Source: JBAYOE01 sp050950065 (lineage in GTDB: Bacteria; Spirochaetota; Spirochaetia; Sphaerochaetales; Sphaerochaetaceae). Taken from it: a stretch of DNA of 64,000 nucleotides. Below, piece after piece: positions 35,508 to 43,399 of the stretch; the first letter of the stretch is position 1; each line of letters starts with the position of its first letter. The notes beneath the pieces are model-generated. The model saw only the letters and a list, made by a program, of their open reading frames with translations, had not been told where the DNA came from and searched no databases. The DNA is taken from NCBI GenBank assembly GCA_050950065.1, contig JBMNGX010000002.1:375527-439526 (forward strand), read 5' to 3'. A program made the translations under genes and the position numbers.

Positions 35508-36343
35508 TGAAACCATTGGCAAAAAGGGTAATTTTAACTTTGACAGCGGTTCCTGCCTTATTCTCTTTAATTTACTTCTTACCTTATTACAACCACTTAG
35601 GATTTGTTGTTTTGGTTGTTTTGGCTATTGGTGTGGGCTCTTATGAGATGCGCAACCTCCTTTTCACAGAGAGTGAGCCTCTAGTTGCCTACTTTTTAGT
35701 CCCTTTACTACCATTAGTTCACTACTTTGAACTACGTTACTATCTTAAAGTTGAGTTAGCTGAATTTTTATTCATTGCGTTTGTTTTGATCGCTTTCTTT
35801 AAAGAAATATTTTGGGGAATTAAAGATAATTATGAAAAATCTTTAAAAAGAATTGCCCGAAGTGTCTTTCTATTAATTTATCCTGGGTTTTTATCAATAT
35901 TTTTAGTAAAGATTCTCTTTTTCAAAGAGGCCACTTTATTACTTTTATTCCTATTTTTGTTGGTTTTTGGAAATGATACATTTGCCTACATCTTTGGAAT
36001 GAGCTTAGGGTCAAACAATAGAAACATCTTTAAAGTTAGCCCAAACAAATCATTAGCAGGCTTTATAGGTGGAATAGCTAGTACTATGGCAATCAGTTTT
36101 GCCTACGTTTACTTCATTAGACCAATGAGAGAAATGATTGGACTCCCCTACTCTTTGGTTATTGGTTTTGTTATTGCAATCGTTAGCAATGTTGGAGATC
36201 TGATTGAATCAGTCTTCAAACGGGGGGCAAATGTAAAAGATTCGGGAACTATAATTATGGGGAGAGGGGGAATTTTAGATTCGATCGACTCTTTGTTAGC
36301 TAGTGCCCCTATCTATGTTTTAATGATATTAATAATCGGTTAA
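35507..36343 (+). CDS. cdsA: Phosphatidate cytidylyltransferase (CDP-diglyceride synthase)
   Basis: A 278-residue polytopic membrane enzyme that makes CDP-diacylglycerol from CTP and phosphatidate. The C-terminal CdsA signature runs VGDLIESVFKRGANVKDSG, then GRGGILDSIDSLL (about 226-264), with the aspartates needed for metal binding. Family members usually have PGHGG where this one has MGRGG. About seven or eight hydrophobic segments precede it. The GTG start overlaps the uppS stop by one base. It is followed directly by dxr. Confidence 0.9.
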   Translation: MKPLAKRVILTLTAVPALFSLIYFLPYYNHLGFVVLVVLAIGVGSYEMRNLLFTESEPLVAYFLVPLLPLVHYFELRYYLKVELAEFLFIAFVLIAFFKEIFWGIKDNYEKSLKRIARSVFLLIYPGFLSIFLVKILFFKEATLLLLFLFLLVFGNDTFAYIFGMSLGSNNRNIFKVSPNKSLAGFIGGIASTMAISFAYVYFIRPMREMIGLPYSLVIGFVIAIVSNVGDLIESVFKRGANVKDSGTIIMGRGGILDSIDSLLASAPIYVLMILIIG

Positions 36344-36355
36344 GTGGGCAATTTT

Positions 36356-37492
36356 ATGAGACGAAAGGTTATCATCTTAGGTGCAACTGGCAGTGTTGGG
36401 ACTACTGCGTTAAATGCTTTAGCCTCTTTTGAGAGGGAGTTTGAGGTGGTAGCCTTAAGTGCTTACTCAAATGCAAAGAAACTTGTTGATTTAGCAAATA
36501 AATTCAATTGTAAAAATATAGCTTTAAATAAGAACTATTCAGAAATAAGTTTTGATGGAACTCTTTATAAAAAAAGAGAGGGACTAGTTAAGATGATTGA
36601 GGATGTAGAAGCCGATATCGTCTTAAATGCAATCAGCGGTTCTAATGGGATAGTGCCCTCTTATGTGACACTCTCTAGTGGTAAGAACTTAGCCATTAGC
36701 AATAAAGAGTCAATGGTGGCTCCCGGAAGAATCCTTATTAAATTAGCTGAATCAAAAGGGGTTAAGATAATCCCTGTTGATAGTGAGCACAGCACCCTGT
36801 GGGCTCTTTTAAACGCTTTTAAGGATCGAGTTGACACTTTAGTGCTCACTGGCAGTGGAGGCCCCTTTAAAGACCTAGATGCCTCTAAGTTTAAAGATGT
36901 AACTGTTGAACAGGCTTTAAAGCATCCAACTTGGTCAATGGGTCCTAAGATCTCAATAGACTCAGCTACTTATGCCAATAAGGGGTTAGAGGTAATTGAG
37001 GCAGTTAACTTATTTGATTACTCCCCAGAAAAAGTTGAAGTTGTTATCCACCCTCAATCAATAGTTCACTCACTAGTGAGATTAACAGACGGCTCCTTGT
37101 TTGCCCAACTCTCCCCACCCGACATGACACTCCCTGTGATGAATGCTTTAAAAGAGAAGAGCGTTGTTTTGGAAAACCTAGTTAAAAAATTAGATTTTAC
37201 TAATTTAAATCTAAATTTCTCAAAACCAGATTATGAGAAGTTCCCCCTTTTAAAGTTAGCTTTCCAGTGTGCCAAAGAGGGACAAGCCTCCTCTATTGTT
37301 TACAATGGGGCAAATGAGGTTGCTGTAGAAGCCTTTGTTCAAAACATGATTAAGTTTAACGACATTCCTACTGTTGTCTCTAAAGCTCTTGATAAACAAT
37401 ATCCAACAACAATTAACTCAATTGATGAGGTGTTAGAGATTAATAGACTCTCTCACTCAATTGGATGGAGTATAGTGAAGGAGTTAAGTTAG
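36356..37492 (+). CDS. dxr: 1-deoxy-D-xylulose 5-phosphate reductoisomerase
   Basis: 378 residues; converts DXP to methylerythritol 4-phosphate in the non-mevalonate isoprenoid pathway, feeding UppS. The NADPH-binding motif is LGATGSVGTTAL near the N-terminus, followed by AISNKESMVAPG (about 113-124), the metal site VDSEHSTLW (about 141-149), MGPKISIDSATYANKGLE and the C-terminal NGANEVAVEAF. A GTG at 36344 directly after the cdsA stop is open, but ATG 36356 matches the family start. The final bases overlap the rseP start (TAGTG). Confidence 0.96.
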   Translation: MRRKVIILGATGSVGTTALNALASFEREFEVVALSAYSNAKKLVDLANKFNCKNIALNKNYSEISFDGTLYKKREGLVKMIEDVEADIVLNAISGSNGIVPSYVTLSSGKNLAISNKESMVAPGRILIKLAESKGVKIIPVDSEHSTLWALLNAFKDRVDTLVLTGSGGPFKDLDASKFKDVTVEQALKHPTWSMGPKISIDSATYANKGLEVIEAVNLFDYSPEKVEVVIHPQSIVHSLVRLTDGSLFAQLSPPDMTLPVMNALKEKSVVLENLVKKLDFTNLNLNFSKPDYEKFPLLKLAFQCAKEGQASSIVYNGANEVAVEAFVQNMIKFNDIPTVVSKALDKQYPTTINSIDEVLEINRLSHSIGWSIVKELS

Positions 37493-38802
37493 TGGCCTCT
37501 ATCATCTCTTTTATTATAGGGATTTTTGTCATTGCTTTAATGATAACAGTACACGAAAGTGGCCACTTTCTTGCCGCAAGGTTGGTTAATGTAAAAGTTA
37601 AAACCTTTGCTATTGGTTTTGGTAAAGCTATTAAAAAATGGAGAAGCAATGGGGTTGAGTACCGCCTTAACATCTTTCCACTAGGAGGCTATTGCCAAAT
37701 TGCCTCCGAGGGGGAAAATTCCCTTTTTGCAGTAAACCCATTTAAAAGAATAGTTGTTTATATCGCTGGGGCTTTTTTCAATTTAATCTTTGCTTTTGTA
37801 GTGTTCACCCCATTTTTTATGATGAACTACACTACTATCTCTTATCCTAATCAAATAGTAGTTGCCCAAGATTACCCCACCCTTTTTGGTCCTAACAACA
37901 ACGCAACTAATTTCAAAACTGGCGACACAATAATTTCAATTGATGGAAATAAAGTTAACGATTTTGAAGAAATTGAATCTTTATTAAGTAAAAATAAAAA
38001 TGAAGTTGTTGAGTTTGTTGTCATCAGAGATAACAAAGAGTTAAAATTTTCTCAAAAAGGGATTTACAACAAAGAGTTAAATAAAATCTTATTTGGAGTG
38101 AGTTATTATTTAGAGCCCGTTGTGGGTGACATTGATCCCAATGGCATTGAGGCCCTTTTTAATTTAGAAATTGGAGATCGAATAATCTCTTTTAATAATT
38201 ATGAGATTAACAACAGCTTTGATTTTTTAACTGTATTAGCCACTAATCCCTCTTCAATTAATTTAGTAGTTCAAAAAAGTTCAAACCAAATTAAAGAGAT
38301 CTCTTTTACCCCTCTAAGAGATCCCAATGGGAATATTGAACTAAGATTTGATTTTGATAAAGAGTTTAAACAACTTAAAGGACAAAACATCTTTAGCTCT
38401 ATAAAAAGTGCCCTAGTAGAGACCTCTAAACAATTTATTGAAACTTTTAAATTAATCTTTTCTCTGTTTTCAACTAAAAGTGATGTAGATAACTCAGTAG
38501 CGGGTCCAATTAGAATCTCTTATATAATTGGTTCTATGCGCACTAGTGGCATTAGAGCAATTCTACACGTTACTGCTTTAGTGAGTATCTCATTGGCTGC
38601 AGCAAACTGCCTACCCCTTCCTGGTTTAGATGGAGGTCACATACTTTTAAACATTGTGGAGTTAATAAGAGGTAAGAGATTACCAATGTCTTTGTATTTA
38701 AATTTTCAAAAGGTGGGGCTAGTTATTTTACTATTATTGATGATCTTTGTTGTCTCTACCGATTTAAAGTTTTTGTTTTCTAGTTTAATTTCACCGTTCT
38801 AA
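37492..38802 (+). CDS. rseP: Site-2 membrane zinc metalloprotease RseP
   Basis: A 436-residue intramembrane protease that cleaves anti-sigma factors or signal-peptide remnants. The first helix carries the zinc motif HESGHFLAARL (about 21-31). Two PDZ-like regions lie between about 110 and 280 (FKTGDTIISIDGNKV, LEIGDRIISFNNYEI). The third helix holds LPLPGLDGGHILLN, with the aspartate ligand. An ATG at 37465 is open, but GTG 37492 has GGAG at the right distance and forms a TAGTG overlap with dxr. It ends the block. Its 3' end overlaps dnaB by 12 nt, tail to tail. Confidence 0.93.
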   Translation: MASIISFIIGIFVIALMITVHESGHFLAARLVNVKVKTFAIGFGKAIKKWRSNGVEYRLNIFPLGGYCQIASEGENSLFAVNPFKRIVVYIAGAFFNLIFAFVVFTPFFMMNYTTISYPNQIVVAQDYPTLFGPNNNATNFKTGDTIISIDGNKVNDFEEIESLLSKNKNEVVEFVVIRDNKELKFSQKGIYNKELNKILFGVSYYLEPVVGDIDPNGIEALFNLEIGDRIISFNNYEINNSFDFLTVLATNPSSINLVVQKSSNQIKEISFTPLRDPNGNIELRFDFDKEFKQLKGQNIFSSIKSALVETSKQFIETFKLIFSLFSTKSDVDNSVAGPIRISYIIGSMRTSGIRAILHVTALVSISLAAANCLPLPGLDGGHILLNIVELIRGKRLPMSLYLNFQKVGLVILLLLMIFVVSTDLKFLFSSLISPF

Positions 38803-40158
38803 ATCAACAAACCTAACCAGACGGTTCTGAAATCCCATAGTAATAATTCCGGTCTCTCCATTTCTTTGTTTAGCTAAGATAACTTTAGTCTCTTGGACAG
38901 GAAAACCTTCAAAGCTCTCTTGTTGCTCTTGTTGGTCAAAGTCTGATGTGCTTAACCGATCTCGGTGTAATAAGATAACTACATCGGCATCTTGTTCAAC
39001 TGAACCTGAGTCTCTTAAGTTAGCCAAGTTGGGCTCTTTACCCTCTGCATCACGAGATACTTGTGATAAAGCTACAATAGGAATTTGCAGCTCTCTTGAT
39101 AAAGCTTTTAGCGAACGGGAGATTTCAGCAACTTGTTCATGGCGTGGAACATTGGGATTTGATTCGGGATTAATAAGACCAATATAGTCTATGAATAAGA
39201 TTTTAATATCAAATTCCCTTTTCATTCGACGAGCTTGGGTTCTTAAATCAAAAAGCTTAATGTTTGGTGTATCTTGTAAGTAGAGTTTCCCTTCATAAAT
39301 TCTACTTGCTGCATCGATGATGCTGCTGATATCTTGGTTTCTTAAGATTGCAGAACGGATTCTTTTTGAATCAACGTGAGCTTCTGCTGCTAAAATCCTC
39401 TCCATAATCGCCATGCTTGTCATCTCAGCTGAGAAAAAGCCTGTTGGTATTTTTCTTCTAATGGCGATATCTATTGCCATTGAGATGGCAAAGGCAGTCT
39501 TTCCAACTGATGGACGGGCCCCAATGACGATGAACTCCGAAGGCTGAAAGCCTCCAGTCATCTCATCAAGTTGTTGGAAACCTGATTTAACTCCATCTTT
39601 ATTGCCATGTTTGGCCCGCTCCATTAGCCTATCTACTGTTTTGTTTACTAATGTTGAACTTTCTAAGTAGCGGTCGGTAAACGAACCAGTGGTTGCTTGA
39701 ACATCACTTAATCTTTGCTCACTCTCATCTAGTAGATAAGATATGTTTTGGGATTCATCAAATGCATCAATTTGCATTTTAGAACCAACATCCAACAAGA
39801 TTCTTCTTAATGAATAGGAGCGGACAATATCGGCATAGTAGGTGGCGTTGGTTGTGGTGGGAACATCACTAGTTAGAGAAGCTATGTAAGCCATCCCACC
39901 ACACTCATCTAGAAGGTTTTTACTTTTTAAGTAGTCAGTTATGGTTATTAGGTCAATTGTTTTTGTGTAGTTCTCTTGATGAAACGTAATAATTGCATCG
40001 TAAAGAGCTTGATGAGATCTTTTATAAAAATCATCTTTCCGTAAGGTCTCACTAACTTCACTAAAGGCGCTATGACTTAAAAGTATAGCACCAAGGACAG
40101 CTCGTTCAGCCTCATCGTTGTGAGGAGGAACTCGTCCAACAGTTGACCCATAAGCCAT
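38791..40158 (-). CDS. dnaB: Replicative DNA helicase DnaB
   Basis: The 455-residue hexameric 5'-3' helicase of the replication fork. The N-terminal domain has PPHNDEAERAVLGAILL. The RecA-like C-terminal domain has Walker A GARPSVGKTAFA (about 207-218), SAEMTSMAIMERIL, Walker B ILFIDYIGLI, VALSQVSRDAE and the DNA-binding LRDSGSVEQDADVVILLHR. ATG 40158 follows AAGGAG. It directly follows rplI (3-nt gap), an order also seen in treponemes. No intein or insertion is seen. Confidence 0.97.
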   Translation of the reverse strand: MAYGSTVGRVPPHNDEAERAVLGAILLSHSAFSEVSETLRKDDFYKRSHQALYDAIITFHQENYTKTIDLITITDYLKSKNLLDECGGMAYIASLTSDVPTTTNATYYADIVRSYSLRRILLDVGSKMQIDAFDESQNISYLLDESEQRLSDVQATTGSFTDRYLESSTLVNKTVDRLMERAKHGNKDGVKSGFQQLDEMTGGFQPSEFIVIGARPSVGKTAFAISMAIDIAIRRKIPTGFFSAEMTSMAIMERILAAEAHVDSKRIRSAILRNQDISSIIDAASRIYEGKLYLQDTPNIKLFDLRTQARRMKREFDIKILFIDYIGLINPESNPNVPRHEQVAEISRSLKALSRELQIPIVALSQVSRDAEGKEPNLANLRDSGSVEQDADVVILLHRDRLSTSDFDQQEQQESFEGFPVQETKVILAKQRNGETGIITMGFQNRLVRFVDLER

Positions 40159-40161
40159 CTC

Positions 40162-40785
40162 TTACTCCTTATCTTCTTCCTTCTCTTCTACTTCTTCTTC
40201 TTTAGTTTCAACCTCTTCTACTTTTTCTTCAACCTTTTTAGTAGTTTTCTTAGGTTTTTCTTTAGTTTCAGCAACTATCTCTTCTTTTTCACTTTCAGCT
40301 TTGGCAGCAGCTTCTTCAGCTTGTTTTTTCTTTAAAAGAGCTTCGCTAGTTACAATTAGATTCAACTCAGCAGTCTCCCCTTCATAGAGGCGAACTCTTA
40401 CTTTGTAATCACCAATCATTCTAATAGCATGAGTTTCAACTTCAATTCTCTTTCTCTCTACATCAATGCCCTCTTTAGCTAATGCTTCTTGGATTATGGC
40501 ACTGGTAACAGAACCAAAAAGCCTTCCTGTATCACCAGCTGTAACAACAACTGTTAGAGTCATATCATCTAGGCGCTCTTTAGTAGATGCAGCAGCTTTT
40601 CTTTTTTCCTCTTTTCTTTTTTCAATAGCTTCAGCACGAGAGGCAAAAACTGCTTGGTTTGCTTTATTAAAATGGACAGCTAACCCCTTTGGAAGGAGGT
40701 AGTTACGTCCATAACCCCTTTTAACAACAACGATATCCCCCTCTTCTCCAAGGTTAGGGACATCTTGGTTTAATATTACTTTCAT
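40162..40785 (-). CDS. rplI: 50S ribosomal protein bL9 with charged C-terminal tail
   Basis: 207 residues. The N-terminal rRNA-binding domain (MKVILNQDVPNLGEEGDIVV...GYGRNYLLPKGLA) and the connecting helix are standard, as is the C-terminal domain (GRLFGSVTSAIIQEAL). Past about residue 150 the protein continues for some 55 residues of Lys/Glu/Thr/Val (KKKQAEEAAAKAESEKEE, then EKPKKTTKK). bL9 normally ends near 148. The frame is open from 40827, but ATG 40785 gives the family start, with AGGAG upstream. It sits between the DUF2232 gene and dnaB. Confidence 0.94.
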   Translation of the reverse strand: MKVILNQDVPNLGEEGDIVVVKRGYGRNYLLPKGLAVHFNKANQAVFASRAEAIEKRKEEKRKAAASTKERLDDMTLTVVVTAGDTGRLFGSVTSAIIQEALAKEGIDVERKRIEVETHAIRMIGDYKVRVRLYEGETAELNLIVTSEALLKKKQAEEAAAKAESEKEEIVAETKEKPKKTTKKVEEKVEEVETKEEEVEEKEEDKE

Positions 40786-40802
40786 ATGAATCATTCTCCT
40801 TA

Positions 40803-41750
40803 TCAAACTTTTCTCAATTTGACCCACGTCTCTGAAATACCCAATAAGGGTAGTCCAAGTAGTGGGAGTACATTAATCGGTGGTATCACCATTAGAATAA
40901 GGGCAAAAATGTAAATCCTAGTTGCACTGATCATTTCACTCTTTTTTCTAATTAAGTAAGTTACTATTGCTATTCCTTGTACCATGTAGGCAAGTAACAA
41001 GACTCCTCCAATGTTCCATCCTAAAGTCTCAATTGGTACCATATTAATAAATGCGCTAAACAAAACTAAAGTTAAGCTTATTAAAAATGGCCAAATGGTA
41101 ATTTCAGGAAGACTAAAATTGGATAACTTATCTTGAAACTCGACGTTATTGCGATTTTGCATCTGCTTAGTTATAAAAACAGAGAGGGCAAATTGTCCTA
41201 CAAAGAGGGGTAAAAAGCCCAACCTAATAAGTTTTACTAATGAGGCAAATATAGAACTTTCATCTAAACCTAAGGGAAGCGATTCAGAAAAGACTACTGG
41301 AATTGCACTTTTAACTGCTTGGTAATAAACTTCTGCAGTTACTGAGGCAACTTCACTATTTGTCTTAAACCAAATCATTAAAGAAAACCCATAAAAGGCT
41401 GCAAACAAAGTTGCATAGAGTAATTTCTCAATAGTAGAACGTTTAATGATTATAAAGATGGCAGTCCCAACTAATAAGGTTATTGGTAAAAATAGGCCAA
41501 CTAAAATTGTCCCACTTATATAAGGTTCACTTAGAACCGGAGCATAACCAATTATATGGTAGCCAGTTAAAGCAACAGCAACAACTCCGACTGGAATTAA
41601 AGCCCACCGATCGCTAGGTAACTTAGGGGCGACAAAGAGCAATGGGATTATAAAAAGGGTCGACGTTGCACTCATCTTGTAAAGAAAAAATGAGATAATT
41701 ACTGCAAGTAGGCCCGATCTGATTGTGACCATCGTCTCCTTATCCATCAA
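40803..41750 (-). CDS. DUF2232 (YybS-like) membrane protein
   Basis: 315 residues with about eight hydrophobic helices, consistent with the YybS/DUF2232 family found between rpsR and rplI in many bacteria. Examples are SGLLAVIISFFLYKM, TLFIIPLLFVAPKL, ISGTILVGLFLPITLLVGT and YIFALILMVIPPINVLPLLG. The function is unknown; the conserved place among replication and ribosomal genes is the main clue. ATG 41750 is preceded by AAGGAGACG. The gene ends just before the rplI ribosome-binding site. Confidence 0.75.
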   Translation of the reverse strand: MMDKETMVTIRSGLLAVIISFFLYKMSATSTLFIIPLLFVAPKLPSDRWALIPVGVVAVALTGYHIIGYAPVLSEPYISGTILVGLFLPITLLVGTAIFIIIKRSTIEKLLYATLFAAFYGFSLMIWFKTNSEVASVTAEVYYQAVKSAIPVVFSESLPLGLDESSIFASLVKLIRLGFLPLFVGQFALSVFITKQMQNRNNVEFQDKLSNFSLPEITIWPFLISLTLVLFSAFINMVPIETLGWNIGGVLLLAYMVQGIAIVTYLIRKKSEMISATRIYIFALILMVIPPINVLPLLGLPLLGISETWVKLRKV

Positions 41751-41758
41751 CTAAGCTC

Positions 41759-42055
41759 CTATTGTTTATCAAATGGGAGGTAAGCTAAAACACGAGCTCT
41801 TTTAATTTCAGTTGTTAATGCTCTTTGGTGTTTAGCACAGTTCCCTGTAATTCTTGCAGGAAGAATTTTACCCCTTTCGGTAACATAGCGGCGTAACATA
41901 TCGGGGTTTTTGTAATCTGCTACTAAGTTTTGGGTACAAAACTTACATACTTTCTTTTTAAATGGTCCTCGACGTGGATTAAAACGTCTTTGACCTCTAG
42001 AGTCATCTCTATCTCTGTCTCTTGCGCTATCGGCAAAGTCTTTATCATCACGCAT
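41759..42055 (-). CDS. rpsR: 30S ribosomal protein bS18, zinc-binding form
   Basis: 98 residues. The core FCTQNLVADYKNPDMLRRYV and RITGNCAKHQRALTTEIKRARVLA is typical. It keeps cysteines at KVCKFC and at NCAKH, the zinc-binding (C+) version. An Asp/Arg-rich N-terminal extension of about 30 residues (DFADSARDRDRDDSRGQRR) precedes the core. ATG 42055 lies behind AGGAGAAA. It stands in the rpsF-ssb-rpsR order, so the S6:S18 pair is co-expressed. Confidence 0.95.
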   Translation of the reverse strand: MRDDKDFADSARDRDRDDSRGQRRFNPRRGPFKKKVCKFCTQNLVADYKNPDMLRRYVTERGKILPARITGNCAKHQRALTTEIKRARVLAYLPFDKQ

Positions 42056-42078
42056 AATAGTTTTCTCCTAACTTATCC

Positions 42079-42528
42079 CTAAAAGGGGATATCATCATCA
42101 AATTGTTCAGGACCTGGGAAGCCTTGGTTTGAGCTCTTTTGTTCAACACTCTCTCTTGGCTGAGAACTTTGTTGAGTGTAGTTGCCCCCACCCCCACCAG
42201 TACCTGGTGCAAGAAGCTGAACGTTGTTAGCAACAACTTCAACTCTACTTCTTGGCTGCCCATCTTGTTCCCATCTATTTTGGCGAAGTTCGCCTAAGAT
42301 GCTCACTTGTCTCCCTTTAGTTAAATAGGGATTAAGGGCTTCTGCCTGTCTACCCCAAACAGTGATGTCAAAAAAGTGTGCTTCCTCTTCCCACTGATCA
42401 CCGGACCTCTTATTTCGGTTTACAGCAATTGAAAAGCGCCCAACGGCAGTTCCGCCGCCAGTATATTTTAGCTCACTATCACGGGTAAGACGACCGATGA
42501 GCACAACGATATTGGTATCATTAGCCAT
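42079..42528 (-). CDS. ssb: Single-stranded DNA-binding protein
   Basis: 149 residues. The OB fold spans about 1-108 (NIVVLIGRLTRDSELKYTGG, GRFSIAVNR, FFDITVWGRQAEALNPYL). A Gly/Gln/Ser-rich linker follows, and the acidic tip DDDIPF is the conserved partner-binding tail. ATG 42528 has AGGAG upstream. Located between rpsF and rpsR as in most bacteria. Confidence 0.96.
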   Translation of the reverse strand: MANDTNIVVLIGRLTRDSELKYTGGGTAVGRFSIAVNRNKRSGDQWEEEAHFFDITVWGRQAEALNPYLTKGRQVSILGELRQNRWEQDGQPRSRVEVVANNVQLLAPGTGGGGGNYTQQSSQPRESVEQKSSNQGFPGPEQFDDDIPF

Positions 42529-42550
42529 GGTTTAACTCCTGTAAAAAGAT

Positions 42551-42832
42551 TTAGGCCTCTTTGTTAACAAATAGGAACTTTAAAACTGGAAGCATCAATT
42601 TAAAAGAGTTGTTAAAATTGTTAATTAGAGCTGGATCAGCTTTAAGCTCAAAAAAGTAGTAGTGACCCTTATCTTGTTTTCTGATTGGATATGCAAGATT
42701 TCTCAATCCCATATCGTCTTGTTTGGTAATCTCGACGTTTGCATTTTTGAATTGTGCAAGAATTAATTCGAGACCTTTGGCCGTCTCTTCCTCATTAGAG
42801 TCAAAGATGACGGTAAATTCATATTCTCTCAT
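42551..42832 (-). CDS. rpsF: 30S ribosomal protein bS6
   Basis: 93 residues; binds bS18 on the platform of the small subunit. Family features are MREYEFTVIFDSNEEE at the start, LRNLAYPIRKQDKGHYYFFE (about 43-62) and the C-terminal SFKLMLPVLKFLFVNKEA. ATG 42832 follows GGAGGAG. It is first in the rpsF-ssb-rpsR-DUF2232-rplI-dnaB run. Its leader contains a small hairpin at 42857-42873 (ATCCAC/GTGGAT). Confidence 0.95.
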   Translation of the reverse strand: MREYEFTVIFDSNEEETAKGLELILAQFKNANVEITKQDDMGLRNLAYPIRKQDKGHYYFFELKADPALINNFNNSFKLMLPVLKFLFVNKEA

Positions 42833-42856
42833 ATCTCCTCCTTATGGACGTTTTTG

Positions 42857-42873
42857 ATCCACTTAATGTGGAT
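42857..42873 (-). promoter_or_regulatory. Hairpin in the rpsF leader
   Basis: ATCCAC/GTGGAT with a 5-nt loop, 24 nt before rpsF. The known S6:S18 leader motif needs a conserved CCG element, which I do not see here. This is therefore recorded only as a possible leader structure. Confidence 0.35.
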
Positions 42874-42910
42874 AAAGAGGTCTAAAACACAAAATTTAGT
42901 TAAGACAATT

Positions 42911-42937
42911 AAAAACCGCCAACTAAATGGCGGCTTT
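42911..42937 (-). terminator. Terminator after the 30-residue basic ribosomal protein gene
   Basis: CCGCCA/TGGCGG with a 6-nt loop (42916-42933), flanked by five A on the left (a T-run on the minus strand) and CTTTT on the right. It separates the small gene at 42956-43048 from rpsF. Confidence 0.75.
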
Positions 42938-42955
42938 TAAGTTGAGCTGCCTTAT

Positions 42956-43048
42956 CTATTTCTTATTTTTGTGTCTGTTCTTTCTAAGTTTTTTCTTTCT
43001 CTTGTGTGTTGCAATCTTATGTCTTTTTCTTTTTCTTCCGCAAGGCAC
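42956..43048 (-). CDS. Small basic COX24/AURKAIP1-domain ribosomal protein
   Basis: A 30-residue protein beginning (V/M)PCGRKRKRHKIATHKRKKK and continuing LRKNRHKNKK. It is almost entirely Lys, Arg and His. This is the pattern of the short bacterial AURKAIP1/COX24-domain proteins that bind the small ribosomal subunit. The GTG start at 43048 has AGGAG exactly 7 nt upstream, and the gene is followed by a clear terminator. It is shorter than usual gene-finder limits. It lies next to the rpsF cluster on the same strand but is a separate transcription unit. Confidence 0.88.
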   Translation of the reverse strand: MPCGRKRKRHKIATHKRKKKLRKNRHKNKK

Positions 43049-43399
43049 TTTTATGCTCCTAATATAATAAAATTATCAATTTAAATACAGAAAGTTGACA
43101 CGCCATTATGCTATTTAGAGACTATTTCGTCAAGAGTAGCATAAGCAAGAACTAATAATCTCCTTAAATTTTTTAACATTCAATGAATATCTTCTACTCC
43201 AAAGGCTTACTTAAACGCTACTATTAAATCACTAATCTAGGTCTTACTAAATCTTCAACACCTTAGATGAATCTTTAGGAAAATATAAGCCATTTTTTGT
43301 CATCTATTATGACAATATCAGTAAACAAGTTTATAATTTTAATGTAACAACTTCTCATCGTTGTTGTTTAATTCTACTAGATGTATTATTGAGGTGGGT
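43049..43399. other. Gene-free stretch with two inverted repeats
   Basis: No convincing reading frame on either strand. It holds an 8-bp inverted repeat (TTATGCTA at 43106-43113 and TAGCATAA at 43137-43144). A 7-bp palindrome with a 5-nt spacer, TTGTCATctattATGACAA, lies at 43297-43315, about 85 nt before murD. The upstream signals of the small ribosomal gene (minus) and murD (plus) should both lie here. Confidence 0.5.

Noticed and set aside
40860..41750. DUF2232 gene as a transporter or lipid flippase
   Set aside because: Helix count alone does not support it, and no transporter motifs are seen.
42840..42900. S6:S18 autoregulatory RNA motif before rpsF
   Set aside because: A small hairpin exists, but the conserved CCG element of the known motif was not found.
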